64,000 nt of DNA from Pseudomonadota bacterium (GTDB taxonomy: Bacteria > Pseudomonadota > Gammaproteobacteria > Burkholderiales > Burkholderiaceae_E). Where the stretch lies: NCBI GenBank assembly GCA_963204785.1, contig CAUJHG010000080.1, positions 1 through 64,000 on the forward strand, written 5' to 3'. The notes under the pieces were generated by a model. It saw only the letters and a list, made by a program, of their open reading frames with translations. It did not search any database and had not been told where the DNA came from. Shown here piece by piece: positions 8,696-19,920 of this stretch. The stretch's first letter is position 1, and every line of letters begins with the position of its first letter. Made by a program: the position numbers and the translations under genes.

Positions 8696-11600
8696 GCCTC
8701 CTGGTGCGCAGCGGTGCGGCAGCGCGCGTGCGCGTTGCGCTGGCCGCGCTCGCGATCTTCTGGCTGACGACGGGCAGCGCGCTTGCGGAGCTGCCGGCCG
8801 CGCCCCGCGCTGCGGCGCTCGAGGCGGCGCTGGGGGGGCTCGCAGCGCGCAGGCTTCCCGAGGCCGAGCAGGCTGCCGCGAAGCAGGCGCTCGAGCAGGC
8901 GCTCGAGCAGCTCGCCGCAGCCGAGGACAGCGAGCGCCAGCTTGTGGCCCTGCGCAGGCAGCTCGACGAGGCGCCCGCACAGGTCGCCCAGGCGCAGCGC
9001 GAACGGCGTCGCCTCGAGTCGCGTGCGCCGGCCGCGGTGCAGCCGGATCCGGGCCTCGGGCTCGCTGCGCTGGAGAAGGCGTTCGCCGAGCGAAGCTCGA
9101 GGCTCGAGGACCTCCAGCATGCGCTCGGCGATGCCAACAGCCTGATCATCGGCGCCCAGACCCGCCCCGAGCGCGCGCAGGCCGAGATCGAGAAGAACCA
9201 GGCGCGCCTCGCGGAGATCTCGGAGCTCTTGCGCGCGGGGCGCGAAGGCGGTCGCGCCCTCACGCAGGAGCGACGCGACCTGCTCGCTGCGCAGGCGCGG
9301 GCGCTGGACGCAGCGAGCGCGCTGCGGCGCCAGCAGCTGGCCGGAAACGACCAGCTCCAGCAGCTCGGCCAGGCGCGTCGCGACCTGCTCCGCGCGCAGA
9401 TCGCGCGCGAGGAGCACGAGCTGCAGACGCTGGGCGTGGCGATCAACGACCTGCGTCGCGAGCGCTCCGAGAAGACCGTGGCAGAGCTCTCGAACGAGCT
9501 GCGCCGCAGCAGCTCGACGGGCGAGGGCGGGCTGCTGGTTCGCGAAGCCGAGGTGAACCATCGCCTCTCCGAGTTCCTGCTGCGCACCACCGATCAGCTC
9601 AACGACCTGACCCAGCGCAACATGCGGGCCCGCCAGCAGCTCGACGCGCTCACCCAGGCGGAGAAGACGCTCGAGGAGCAGATCAGCGTGCTGCACGGCA
9701 GCCTGCTGCTCAACAGGGTGCTCTACGAGCAGAAGCAGGCGCTGCCACGGCTGGACCTGGACCCTGCGCTGGCCGACCAGATCGCCGACCTGCGCCTGTA
9801 CCAGTTCGAGATCAATCGGCACCGCGAGCAGCTCGCCGATCCGGCCGCCTTCGCCGAGCGGCTGGTGGCGCAGGCGCGTGGCGAGGAGCTCGGCGAGGCC
9901 CAGCGCCGCGAGCTGCAGTCGCTGCTCGAGACGCGGGCCAGCCTGCTGGGCCGGATGAACCAGGAGCTGGGATCGCTGGTCAACGAGTCCTACGGGCTGC
10001 AGCTGAACCAGAAGCAGCTGAGCGCCACCGCGACCAGGGTGCGCGCGACTCTCGAAGAGCAGATGTTCTGGGCGCCGAGCAACCGGCCCCTCGACCTGCA
10101 GTGGTTCCGCGCGCTGCCGGACAGGCTCGAGCGGCAGTTCGCCGATATCGGCTGGAGCCTGATCGCCCGGGAGGTGCTCGACGGGCTGTGGGCGCGCCCG
10201 CTGATCGGCCTGGCCGGACTGTTCGTGCCGGTGCTGCTGCGTGCGCGGGCTGCGGAGATCCGGCGTCGGCTCGCGCGGCTGCACGTGGGCGTCGGCAACG
10301 CGCGTACCGACGACCAGCTGCGCACTCCGCGGGCGCTGCTGCTCGTGCTGCTTCTCGCGCTTCCGGGGCCGCTCGTCGTCTGGCTCGCGGGCGCCCTGCT
10401 CTCGATGCACGGACAGGGGATCAACCCCCTGATCGGGGCAGCGCTGTCGACGGCGGCGCTCGCCTGGCTGGTGTTCAGCACCGCGCGCCGGGTGCTGGCG
10501 CCGGGCGGGGTCGGCGAAATCCACTTCGGCTGGCCGGCATCCGATTGCGCAGCGAGTGCGCGGCGGATCCGACAGCTCGGCAGGGCGGTGCCGGTGCTCG
10601 CGGCGGTGGCGGCGTTCGCGCAGCAGCGTCCGGCCGCGCTCGCCGAGGATGCGGCAGGGCTGCTCCTGGTGCTCGTCTGCCTGGCGGCGATGGCCTGGCT
10701 GCTGGGCCACCTGCTCAGGGATCGCGGCCAGGAGCGTGATGCGCCGTGGCGGGCGCCGGCGAACCTCGCGCTCGCGGCGATGCCCCTGGCGCTGATCGCG
10801 ATCGTCGGTCTCGGCTACTACTACACGGCGCTGAAGCTGAGCGGGCGGCTGGTGGACACCCTGTACGTACTGTTCGCCTGGCAGCTGCTGCAGGCAGTCG
10901 GCCAGCGCAGCCTCGCCGTGGCGGCGCACCGGCTGGCGGCGCAGCGCGAGGTGCGCCGCCAGTCGTTGGCCGCGGCACGCAGCGAGAGCGACGAGACGGT
11001 CGCCCTCGAGGAGGCGCCGGTGCCCGACATCGCGCAGCTCAACCAGCAGTCGCTGCGGCTCATGCGCGTGCTCCTGCTCGGTGTGCTGGCCTTCGCCCTG
11101 TACCTGGTCTGGGCCGACGTGATCCCGCTCTTCTCCTACCTCGACAACGTGGCCCTGTACGAGTACAGCAGCGGCAGCGGCGACCGGACGGTGATGGTGC
11201 CGCTGAGCCTGCGCGAGCTGCTGGTGGCCGCGCTGATCGTGGTGGCAACCGCCGTCCTCGCGCGCAACATCCCCGGCCTGCTCGAAGTGCTGGTGCTGTC
11301 GCGCGTGCCGCTCGCGCAGGGCAGTGCCTACGCGATCACCACGCTTGCCTCCTACCTGGTCGGAGGCGTGGGGCTGGTGGCGGCGCTGTCCACGCTCGGC
11401 GTGAGCTGGGACAAGCTGCAGTGGCTGGTGGCGGCGCTGTCGGTCGGGCTTGGCTTCGGCATGCAGGAGATCTTCGCGAACTTCGTGTCGGGGCTGATCA
11501 TCCTGTTCGAGCGCCCGGTGCGCATCGGCGACGTCGTCACGATCGGCAATCTGTCGGGGACCGTGAGCCGGATCCAGATCCGGGCGACGACGATCACCGA

Positions 11601-12018
11601 CTTCGACCGCAAGGAGATCATCGTCCCGAACAAGACCTTCGTCACCGACCAGCTCGTGAACTGGACGCTCAGCGACACGATCACGCGGGTGAGGCTGAGG
11701 CTGGGCGTCGGCTACGGCTCGGATCTCGATCGGGTGCGCAGCCTGCTGCTGCAGATCGCGCGCGAGAACCCGCGGGTGCTCGCGGAGCCGGCGCCGGTCG
11801 TCGTCTTCAGGTCCTTCGGCGAGAGCACGCTCGATCACGAGATCTATCTGCACGTGCGCGAGCTGCGCGACCGCGACGCTGCGATCGACGAGGTCAACCG
11901 GCGCATCGACGAGCTGTTCGGTGCGGAGGGGATCGACATCGCGTTCAAGCAGCTCGACGTCCACATCCGCAGCGTCGAGGGCGCCGAGGCGCTGCTGCAG
12001 CGGCGCTCCGGGCCCTGA
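8692..12018 (+). CDS. Large MscK/KefA-like mechanosensitive channel
   Basis: About 1,108 residues from TTG at 8692; GTG codons at 8704 and 8728 are alternative starts. A signal-peptide-like segment (VALAALAIFWLTTGSALA) is followed by a periplasmic region of roughly 450 residues rich in Gln, Glu, Arg and Leu that should form coiled coils. Then come multiple transmembrane helices (from about residue 500) and a C-terminal MscS domain (about 900-1090) with the pore motif SVGLGFGMQEIFANFVSG and the beta-domain FERPVRIGDVVTIG. Size and order match MscK (KefA, about 1,120 residues), which gates in response to membrane tension and, in E. coli, external potassium. The TTG would overlap the arsC stop (TTGA), implying coupling, but no clear ribosome binding site settles the start. 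Confidence 0.88.
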   Translation: MSLLVRSGAAARVRVALAALAIFWLTTGSALAELPAAPRAAALEAALGGLAARRLPEAEQAAAKQALEQALEQLAAAEDSERQLVALRRQLDEAPAQVAQAQRERRRLESRAPAAVQPDPGLGLAALEKAFAERSSRLEDLQHALGDANSLIIGAQTRPERAQAEIEKNQARLAEISELLRAGREGGRALTQERRDLLAAQARALDAASALRRQQLAGNDQLQQLGQARRDLLRAQIAREEHELQTLGVAINDLRRERSEKTVAELSNELRRSSSTGEGGLLVREAEVNHRLSEFLLRTTDQLNDLTQRNMRARQQLDALTQAEKTLEEQISVLHGSLLLNRVLYEQKQALPRLDLDPALADQIADLRLYQFEINRHREQLADPAAFAERLVAQARGEELGEAQRRELQSLLETRASLLGRMNQELGSLVNESYGLQLNQKQLSATATRVRATLEEQMFWAPSNRPLDLQWFRALPDRLERQFADIGWSLIAREVLDGLWARPLIGLAGLFVPVLLRARAAEIRRRLARLHVGVGNARTDDQLRTPRALLLVLLLALPGPLVVWLAGALLSMHGQGINPLIGAALSTAALAWLVFSTARRVLAPGGVGEIHFGWPASDCAASARRIRQLGRAVPVLAAVAAFAQQRPAALAEDAAGLLLVLVCLAAMAWLLGHLLRDRGQERDAPWRAPANLALAAMPLALIAIVGLGYYYTALKLSGRLVDTLYVLFAWQLLQAVGQRSLAVAAHRLAAQREVRRQSLAAARSESDETVALEEAPVPDIAQLNQQSLRLMRVLLLGVLAFALYLVWADVIPLFSYLDNVALYEYSSGSGDRTVMVPLSLRELLVAALIVVATAVLARNIPGLLEVLVLSRVPLAQGSAYAITTLASYLVGGVGLVAALSTLGVSWDKLQWLVAALSVGLGFGMQEIFANFVSGLIILFERPVRIGDVVTIGNLSGTVSRIQIRATTITDFDRKEIIVPNKTFVTDQLVNWTLSDTITRVRLRLGVGYGSDLDRVRSLLLQIARENPRVLAEPAPVVVFRSFGESTLDHEIYLHVRELRDRDAAIDEVNRRIDELFGAEGIDIAFKQLDVHIRSVEGAEALLQRRSGP

Positions 12019-12116
12019 GGCGAGCACAGGCCGCAAGGGCTCGTCGCAGCTGCCCGAACGGCGCACGGCTCTCGGCGATCGGAAGCCTGCGTCCTGCCCG
12101 GGATGCGGGCCCGCGC

Positions 12117-12122
12117 TATCAT
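12117..12122 (+). promoter_or_regulatory. Candidate -10 element (TATCAT) for ribA
   Basis: An isolated AT-containing hexamer, TATCAT in gcgcTATCATcgacc, lies about 60 bp before the chosen ribA start. No good -35 match is visible, so this is only a weak candidate. Confidence 0.3.
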
Positions 12123-12183
12123 CGACCCTCCTCCGTTCCGTCCCGATGCGTTCCGGCCCCTGCGGCCGGCCGCGTTTCCTGAG

Positions 12184-12837
12184 ATGCCGACCAAGACTTC
12201 TCCTGCCGTTGCCCAGGACCCGGCGGTCCGCCTGGTGGCGTCGTGCCGCCTGCCCACGCCCTGGGCAGTGTTCGAGCTGCATGGCTTCGAGGAGATCGCC
12301 AGCGGCCGCGAACACGTCGCCCTGACCCTCGGCGACCTGTCCGACGGCGCTCCGGTGCTCGCGCGGATGCACTCCGAGTGCCTGACCGGCGACGCGCTGC
12401 ACAGCCTGCGCTGCGACTGCGGCGCCCAGCTCGAGGCAGCGCTGGCTGCGATCGCTGCCGAGGGGCGCGGCGCGCTGCTCTACCTGCGCCAGGAGGGGAG
12501 GGGAATCGGCCTGCTGAACAAGATCCGCGCCTACCGCCTGCAGGACGCCGGCGCCGACACCGTCGAGGCCAACCACCAGCTCGGGCTCGCCGCCGATCTG
12601 CGCAGCTACGAGGCAGCCGCGGAGATGTTCGAGCTGCTCGGCGTGCATCGCCTGCGGCTGATGACCAACAATCCGCGCAAGATCCGTGCGCTCGAGGAGC
12701 GGGGGATCGAGATCACCGAGCGCATGCCGCTGCAGATCCCGCCGAATCCGCACAACCTCGGATACCTGCGCACCAAGGCCAGCCGGCTGGGGCACATGCT
12801 GGGGGCGGTCGCTTCGCTGGACGAATCCGCGCCCTGA
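12184..12837 (+). CDS. ribA: GTP cyclohydrolase II
   Basis: 217 residues from the ATG at 12184. It catalyses the first committed step of riboflavin synthesis, GTP to 2,5-diamino-6-ribosylamino-4-pyrimidinone 5'-phosphate with formate and pyrophosphate. The zinc ligands appear as [18 protein letters not shown] (C-x10-C-x-C), and the catalytic/GTP-binding stretch is [14 protein letters not shown]. The ORF track start at 12103 would add 27 residues that overlap the putative promoter. This is a stand-alone RibA without a fused RibB (DHBP synthase) domain, and no other rib genes are in the window. Confidence 0.93.
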   Translation: MPTKTSPAVAQDPAVRLVASCRLPTPWAVFELHGFEEIASGREHVALTLGDLSDGAPVLARMHSECLTGDALHSLRCDCGAQLEAALAAIAAEGRGALLYLRQEGRGIGLLNKIRAYRLQDAGADTVEANHQLGLAADLRSYEAAAEMFELLGVHRLRLMTNNPRKIRALEERGIEITERMPLQIPPNPHNLGYLRTKASRLGHMLGAVASLDESAP

Positions 12838-13036
12838 GCAGCGCGGGCCGGCGCGGGCGGCCGGGCAGGCACCCCCTTCGGTTCAACCGGGCGCCTCGCC
12901 AGCCGACGGGACGGGCTGTGCGGGCCACCGGCGCTGCGGCGGGCAACATCCGCTTGCAATTTCGCACCCGACCTTACGCGACGGCCCGCGAAGCGTCGCA
13001 TCCGATCGGCGATACTCGGCATTCCATCGACCAGCC

Positions 13037-14518
13037 GTGAGCGATCCGCACTTGAGCTTTATTCCACAGGAAGCTTCGGACGGCGCGCAGGCGCAGCGCC
13101 CTGGCCTGCGCGCCGCGCTCGCCCTGGCCGTCACGACGGTGCTTGCCGGCTGCGCGGCGACCGGGCCGCAGTACCAGCCGCCGCCGATGGCGGCGCCCGT
13201 CGCGTGGGCGCAGGCATCGGCGGTGCAGGCCGCGGCGCCCGCGGACCATGGCCAGGTCGACCCGACGCACTCCGGGCTGGCGTCCTGGTGGCGGCATTTC
13301 GACGATCCCCTGCTCGACGATCTGGTCGCCAGCGCGCTCGTCGACAACCCGGACCTGCGCTCGGCGATGGCGCGCGTCGGGCAGGCGCGCGCGCAGCGCG
13401 GCCTGGCCGAGGCGGGCTTCTCGCCCAGCGTCGGCGCGAGCGCCTCGGTGCGCGACTCCAAGGCTTCGGGCGGCAGCTCCACCACCTCCTACGGTCTCGG
13501 CGTGGATGCGAGCTGGGAGATCGACCTCTTCGGTCGACTGCGCAGTGGGCTGGAGGCGGCCGACGCCGACCTGCAGGCCAGCGCCGCCCGCCTGGGCTCC
13601 GCACAGGCCTCGCTGGCCGCGGAGGTCGCGCAGACCTACGTCGAGCTGCGTGCAATCCAGGCGCGGCTGGACGTCGCGCAGCGCAACCTCGCGACCCAGC
13701 AGGAGACGCTCCAGCTCACCCGGTGGCGCGCCCAGGCAGGGCTGGTCGGCTCCCTGGACGTCGAGCAGGCGCGTGCCACGGTCGAGCAGACCCGGGCGCA
13801 GCTGCCGGCGCTGCGCTCGAGCCTCGGACAGGCACGCCATCGCCTGTCGGTGCTGACCGGGCAGGCGCCCGCCGCGCTGGATGCGAAGCTTGCGCAGTCT
13901 GCGCCGATCCCGCGGGCGCCTTTCGCGGCTGCGCTCGCGATCCCGGCCGAGGTCCTGCGCCAGCGTCCGGACGTGCATGCGGCGGAACGCAGCCTGGCCG
14001 CCGAGACTGCCCGGGTCGGGCAGGCGCAGGCCGCACGCTGGCCGGGGCTGACGCTTGGCGGGTCGCTCGGTCTGCAGGCCTTGAGCCTGGGCGGACTCAC
14101 CTCCGGCGGTGCAACGGTGCGCTCGCTCGCGGCGAGCCTGGCGGCGACCGTGTTCGACGGCGGCCGGCTGCGCCGCCAGGTGGAGATCCGCAGCGCGGTG
14201 CAGGAGCAGGCGCTGGCCGCGTACGAGGGCACGGTGCTCGCCGCGCTCGAGGAGGTGGAGAACGCGCTGCTCTCGGTGGCCTCCGATCGCGACCGGGCCG
14301 AGGCGCTCGAAGCCGCGGCGCAGGCTGCGAGCAACGCGGCGCTGCTGGCGCGGCAGCGCTACGCATCCGGGCTGGTCGATTTCCAGGCGGTGCTGGACTC
14401 CTCGCGCACCGTGCTCTCGGCCGAGGATGCGCTGGCCACCGGCCGGGCGAACGGGGCGCTCTCGATGGTGCGCTTGTACAAGGCGCTCGGCGGCGGCTGG
14501 TCCGCCGGGCAGCAGTGA
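13037..14518 (+). CDS. NodT-family outer-membrane factor lipoprotein (second efflux operon)
   Basis: 493 residues from GTG at 13037. The lipobox is VLAGC-AATGP near residue 38, followed by two OEP repeats. The first contains SWWRHFDDPLLDDLVASAL, and the family motif IPAEVLRQRPDVHAAERSLA (quoted in part) is in the second. It is the outer-membrane exit for the adaptor and ABC genes that follow 10 bp downstream on the same strand. The GTG is preferred because the signal peptide would otherwise carry a long charged extension; no strong ribosome binding site is seen. It is a diverged relative of the outer-membrane factor at 1426-2991. Confidence 0.87.
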   Translation: MSDPHLSFIPQEASDGAQAQRPGLRAALALAVTTVLAGCAATGPQYQPPPMAAPVAWAQASAVQAAAPADHGQVDPTHSGLASWWRHFDDPLLDDLVASALVDNPDLRSAMARVGQARAQRGLAEAGFSPSVGASASVRDSKASGGSSTTSYGLGVDASWEIDLFGRLRSGLEAADADLQASAARLGSAQASLAAEVAQTYVELRAIQARLDVAQRNLATQQETLQLTRWRAQAGLVGSLDVEQARATVEQTRAQLPALRSSLGQARHRLSVLTGQAPAALDAKLAQSAPIPRAPFAAALAIPAEVLRQRPDVHAAERSLAAETARVGQAQAARWPGLTLGGSLGLQALSLGGLTSGGATVRSLAASLAATVFDGGRLRRQVEIRSAVQEQALAAYEGTVLAALEEVENALLSVASDRDRAEALEAAAQAASNAALLARQRYASGLVDFQAVLDSSRTVLSAEDALATGRANGALSMVRLYKALGGGWSAGQQ

Positions 14519-14528
14519 AGGCGAGGCG

Positions 14529-15952
14529 ATGACGAATCCGAACGGAGGAACTCCGGCTGCGAACGCCCAGGGCGCCGGCGGGATCGAGGACCTGCTCGGC
14601 GCGGGCGCAGCACGTCCGTGGTGGCGCAGGCCCGGGCCCTGGGTGGCCCTGGTGCTGGTGCTCGCGGTGCTTGCCGGCTGGGCGCTCTGGCAGCAGCGGC
14701 GCAGCCAGGCCTCGATGCCGGTCTACCTGAGCGAGCCGGTGACCCGGGGAGACCTCACCGTGACGGTCACCGCCAACGGCACGCTCCAGCCCACACGTGC
14801 CGTCAACGTCGGCAGCGAACTCTCGGGAACGGTCGCGCGGGTCCTGGTCGACGTGAACGACCGGGTCACGCGCGGGCAGGTGCTCGCCGAACTCGACACT
14901 GCCAAGCTGGGCGACCAGATCCGCCGCTCGCGCGCCTCGGTGCTGTCGGCGCAGGCCAGGGTCGCGCAGACCGCGGCCACGGTGAAGGAGGCGCAGGCGA
15001 ACCAGGCGCGGATGGAGGAAGTCGCGCGCCTGTCGGGCGGGAAGGTGCCTTCGCAGGCGGAGCTGGATTCCGCGCGCGCTGCGGTCGAGCGCGCGCTGGC
15101 CGATGCGGCCGTGGCGAAGGCCAGCGTCGCCGATGCGCAGGCCGCGCTCAGCGTCGACGAGACCAACCTGCGCAAGGCATCGATCCGCTCGCCGATCGAC
15201 GGCGTCGTGCTCACGCGTTCGGTCGATCCCGGCAACGCGGTGGCGGCCTCGCTGCAGGCGGTGACCCTGTTCAACATCGCCGAGGACCTGACCAGGATGA
15301 AGCTGCAGGTCAACGTCGACGAGGCCGACGTCGGGCAGGTGCGCGAGGGGCAGTCGGCCGAGTTCACGGTCAGCGCCTGGCCCAACCGGCGCTACCCGGC
15401 GAAGATCGTGCGGGTCGGCTACGGATCGACCACCAAGGACAACGTCGTGTCCTACCTGGCGGACCTCGAGGTGGGCAACGACGACCTGTCGCTGCGGCCG
15501 GGAATGACCGCGACCGCGACGATCACCGCCACTCACCGTTCAGGCGTGCTGCTGGTGCCCAATGCCGCGCTGCGCTTCACGCCGGCGGCGACCGGGCAGG
15601 CGGGGCCGGCTCTTGCGGCTGCCGACGCGGGCGCAGCGGGCGGCAGGCCTGCGGCCGGCAACGGGCAGGCCCCGGCAGGAACTGCGCGCCAGGGAGCATC
15701 CGGACAGGGCGGCAGCGCTGGCGGGGACAGCTTCGTCTCGAAGCTGATGCCGCGCTTCCCCCGGAGCGGTGCGCGTCGCGCGGGCGGCGCGAGCACCTCG
15801 AGCGCGCGTCAGGTCTGGGTGCTTCGCGACGGGCAGCCGGTTGCTGTAGCGCTCACCCCGGGAGTCAGCGACGGGCGCTTCACCGAGGTGGCCGCCGGCG
15901 GACCTGCCGAGGGCGAGCGCGTGATCGTCGAGCAGACGGCAGGAAACGCGCG

Positions 15953-15956
<4 letters not shown>
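14529..15956 (+). CDS. MacA-like periplasmic adaptor (RND/ABC efflux MFP subunit)
   Basis: 475 residues. A cytoplasmic tail of about 37 residues precedes one transmembrane helix (WVALVLVLAVLAGWALW). Then come the MacA pattern of barrel-sandwich halves, with LQPTRAVNVGSELSGTV and IRSPIDGVVLTRSVDPGNAV, a helical hairpin and a membrane-proximal domain. A Gly/Ala/Gln-rich insertion of about 60 residues near positions 355-410 (GQAPAGTARQGASGQGG) interrupts the C-terminal beta domain and is not typical of MacA. The stop overlaps the next ATG (ATGA). It acts with the ATPase and permease downstream. Confidence 0.9.
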
Positions 15957-16704
<748 letters not shown>

Positions 16705-16708
<4 letters not shown>

Positions 16709-17913
16709 TCTGGAACTCGCTGCTGCTCGCGCTGCGGGCGATCCGGCGCAACCTGCTGCGCTCCTTCCTCACCATCCTGGGAATCGTGATCGGCGTGAGC
16801 GCGGTGATCACGATGGTCACCCTGGGCAACGGCGCGACCCAGGCGGTCAAGGACCAGATCTCCAGCCTGGGCAGCAACCTGCTGCAGGTTCGTCCGGGCC
16901 AGCGGCTGGGCCCGGGCGCGGGCGCCGCCGGCGCGCCGACCTTCGTCGAGGCGGACGTCGAGGCGATCGCAACGCAGATCGGCGGCGTGCGCGCGGTGGC
17001 GCCCGAGGTGCGCAGCGGCGTCACCGTGATCCACGGTGCGCGCAACTGGTCCACCGTGGTCACCGGCACCACCAACGACTACTTCCGGATCGGCAACTGG
17101 CGCATCGCCTCGGGGCGCGGCTTCGAGCCGGGCGAGGAGCGCGCTGGCGCCGCGGTCTGCGTGATCGGCGCGACGGTGCGACGCGAGCTGTTCGGCGCCC
17201 AGGACCCGCTCGGGCAGCATGTGCGCATCAAGCAGTTCTCCTGCCAGGTGGTGGGCCTGCTCGCCTCGAAGGGGCAGGGCGCGATGGGCTCCGACCAGGA
17301 CGACCTGGTGGTGCTGCCGCTGCGCACTGTGCAGCGGCGCGTCACCGGCAGCACGCGGATCAACACCCTGCTGGTGTCGATGAACGAGGGCACCGACGCC
17401 GACAGCGTCAAGGAGAGCCTGCGTCTGCTGCTGCGCGAGCGGCGCAAGCTCGGCGACAACGAGGACGACAACTTCAACGTCCTCGACACCCGGCAGATCG
17501 CCGACGCGATGTCCGGGACCACCCAGGTGATGACCACCCTGCTGGGCGCAGTGGCCGCGGTGAGCCTGCTGGTGGGCGGAATCGGGATCATGAACATCAT
17601 GCTGGTCAGCGTCACCGAGCGCACCCGCGAGGTGGGGATCCGCCTGGCGATCGGTGCGCTCGAGCGCGAGGTGCTGCTTCAGTTCCTGATCGAGGCGGTG
17701 GTGCTGGCGGCCTTCGGCGGGCTGGCCGGCCTGGCGCTGGCCGCGGTGGCCTCGGCAGTGCTCGCGCGGCTGATGCAGGTGCCCCTGCTCTTCGACCCAA
17801 CGATCAACCTGGTGTCCTTCGCGTTCTCGGCGCTGATCGGCGTGGTGTTCGGCTACTTTCCGGCGCGAAGGGCTGCGCGCCTGGACCCGATCGAGGCGCT
17901 GCGGCACGAGTAG
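16705..17913 (+). CDS. MacB-type ABC permease subunit
   Basis: 402 residues. The first transmembrane segment (LRSFLTILGIVIGVSAVITM) is followed by a long periplasmic MacB_PCD domain (about residues 50-270). Three C-terminal transmembrane segments contain the family stretch VGGIGIMNIMLVSVTERTRE. It completes the outer-membrane factor, adaptor, ATPase, permease operon (13037-17913). Compared with the first efflux operon the gene order is reversed and there is no local regulator. Confidence 0.93.
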
Positions 17914-18119
17914 CGGCGGTCTCCACCGTCACGACGGCGCTGGCGCGATTTCCGGACCACCGCTGCCGACGCGCTGCAGTCCGAACGGTTAGGCTGCTGA
18001 CCCTGCCCCGCAGCACGCCATTGCAGTCGCGCTCGCGCCCGCTGCGGGCCCCTTGTGTTCGCTCGGCCGCCTCACCGAGCGGTTCGCGCAATCAGACAGA
18101 ACCAGGAGTCACCAGGGCC

Positions 18120-19292
18120 ATGAGATTCGCCAAGCTCACCCGCATCGCAGCCGCGGTCGTGCTCGCCTCGGCGGCCAGCGTCGCCGGCGCCGCCGACGAC
18201 GAGATCCGCCTCGGCAACACCGTCCCCTACAGTGGCCCTGCCTCCTTCTACGGCATGGTCGGCCACGCCACCGTCGCCTACTTCGCCAAGATCAACGACG
18301 AGGGCGGGATCAACGGCCGCAAGGTCAAGGTCATCAGCCTGGACGACGCGCTGCAGCCGCCCAAGACGGTCGAGCAGGTGCGCAAGATGGTCGAGCAGGA
18401 CGAGGTGCACGCGATCGTGAACCAGGTCGGCACCGCTGCGGCCTCGTCGGTGCGCAAGTACCTGAATGCCAAGAAGGTGCCGCAGCTCTTCGTGCAGGCG
18501 GGCTCGCACAACTTCCAGCAGCCCAAGGAGTTCCCGTACAGCACCTCGGCGCTGATGAACTACACCTTCGAGGCGAAGGTCTACGGCAAGCAGATCCTCG
18601 AGGCGAACCCGAACGCGAAGATCGGCATCCTCTACCAGAACGACGACTACGGGAAGGACTACCTGAACGGCCTGAAGTCCTCGGCGGGCAAGGCGCTGAT
18701 CTCCGAGATCACCTACGAGCAGACCGACCCGACGGTGGATTCCCAGGTGCTCGCGCTCAAGAGCGCTGGAGTGGACACCATCCTGCTGGCCGCCTATTCG
18801 AAGCAGGTGAGCCAGGCGCTGCGCAAGATGGACGACCTGAACTGGAAGCCCACGGTCTACATCAGCCACGTGTCCACGCAGGTGCACCCGACGCTGTCCA
18901 ACGTGGGCCTGGACAAGGTGGTCGGCGTGATGAGCGCCGCGGTCATCAAGGACCCCTCCGACTCCAGCTGGCACAACGATGCCGACTACAAGGAGTACGT
19001 GGCCTGGATGAAGAAGTACTACCCGAACGGCGACATCAACAACTCGAGCAATGCCTCGGTGCTTGCGAGCAGCACTGCGATCGCGCACGTGCTGAGGTCT
19101 GCCGGCAACGACCTGAGCCGCGAGAACATCCTGAAGCAGATGACCCAGCTGAAGGACTTCACCGCACCGATGATGCTGCCCGGCATCGCGATGAACATGT
19201 CGGCTGACAACTACAACCTGTACCGTAAGATCCAGCTGATGCGCTTCGACGGCAAGCGCTGGGTCCCGCTGGGCAAGCCGGTCGGGGAGTGA
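18120..19292 (+). CDS. Periplasmic binding protein, branched-chain amino acid (LivK) type
   Basis: 390 residues. A cleavable signal peptide (MRFAKLTRIAAAVVLASAA, cleavage near AGA-ADDEI) is followed by a type I periplasmic binding fold (Peripla_BP_6) starting IRLGNTVPYSGPASFYG. Such proteins deliver amino acids, amides or aromatic acids to ABC importers, or act as sensors. No LivHMGF transporter genes are adjacent, so it is an orphan binding protein here. An AGGAGT ribosome binding site precedes the ATG at 18120. The 206 bp before it (17914-18119) contain no gene I can support. Confidence 0.9.
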   Translation: MRFAKLTRIAAAVVLASAASVAGAADDEIRLGNTVPYSGPASFYGMVGHATVAYFAKINDEGGINGRKVKVISLDDALQPPKTVEQVRKMVEQDEVHAIVNQVGTAAASSVRKYLNAKKVPQLFVQAGSHNFQQPKEFPYSTSALMNYTFEAKVYGKQILEANPNAKIGILYQNDDYGKDYLNGLKSSAGKALISEITYEQTDPTVDSQVLALKSAGVDTILLAAYSKQVSQALRKMDDLNWKPTVYISHVSTQVHPTLSNVGLDKVVGVMSAAVIKDPSDSSWHNDADYKEYVAWMKKYYPNGDINNSSNASVLASSTAIAHVLRSAGNDLSRENILKQMTQLKDFTAPMMLPGIAMNMSADNYNLYRKIQLMRFDGKRWVPLGKPVGE

Positions 19293-19297
19293 TGTTC

Positions 19298-19328
19298 CCG
19301 GGGCGGCGGCCCTGGGCCGCCGCCCCGG
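19298..19328 (+). terminator. Perfect 14-bp GC hairpin after the LivK-type gene
   Basis: CCGGGGCGGCGGCC, a 3-nt loop CTG, and the exact inverted copy, starting 5 bp after the stop codon. The stem is extremely stable but no T-tract follows, so it may act as an mRNA 3' end stabiliser or assist Rho-dependent ending instead of being a classical intrinsic terminator. Confidence 0.6.
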
Positions 19329-19395
19329 ACCGGTACCCTCGGGTCGCCGCCGTCACGTGCCTGCGCACCCGAGAGCGCGAAACCAGGAGAATCCG

Positions 19396-19821
19396 ATGGC
19401 CAGTTCCGCTGCTTCCAGCACCGCCCGCGATGACCTGGGCCGGCTCGTCCTGCGCCTGACGATCGGCCTGCTGATCCTGCTGCACGGAATCGCCAAGCTC
19501 GGCGGCAACCTCGACTGGATCAGCGCAATGCTCGGCAAGGCCGGGCTCCCGGCCGCGCTCGCCTATGGCGTCTATCTAGGGGAGCTCGTCGCGCCGCTAC
19601 TGCTGGTGGCGGGCGTGTACACCCGGGTCGCGGCGCTGGTGATCGTGGTCAACATGCTGTTCGCGATCGGGCTCGTGCACATGGGGCACATCGGAACGCT
19701 GACCGAGGTCGGCGCCTGGGGAATCGAGACCCAGGCGCTGTTCCTCTTCGGGGCCCTGGCGATCGTGCTGCTCGGTGCAGGCCGCTACAGCCTCGGTGGC
19801 GCGCGCGGTCGCTGCAACTGA
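19396..19821 (+). CDS. DoxX-family membrane protein
   Basis: 141 residues with four predicted transmembrane segments and the DoxX family opening LGRLVLRLTIGLLILLHGIA. The family is widespread and poorly defined; proposed roles involve thiol redox or membrane-associated oxidoreductase complexes. AGGAGA lies 8 bp before the ATG at 19396. It stands alone between the binding protein and the convergent bacterioferritin genes. Confidence 0.88.
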   Translation: MASSAASSTARDDLGRLVLRLTIGLLILLHGIAKLGGNLDWISAMLGKAGLPAALAYGVYLGELVAPLLLVAGVYTRVAALVIVVNMLFAIGLVHMGHIGTLTEVGAWGIETQALFLFGALAIVLLGAGRYSLGGARGRCN

Positions 19822-19920
19822 CTCGCGGCGCGCAGCAGCGCGCCAGCTGTCCGTGCGCGCAGCCGCCGGGCTCCGCGCGCACCTGGGCGCCACCCGCGGG
19901 GGCGCACCCCCGCAGCGGCC

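Noticed and set aside
8374-12795. 1,473-residue minus-strand ORF opposite the MscK-like gene and ribA
   Set aside because: Shadow of coding sequence on the plus strand; no start signal, no motif, and it would span several real genes.
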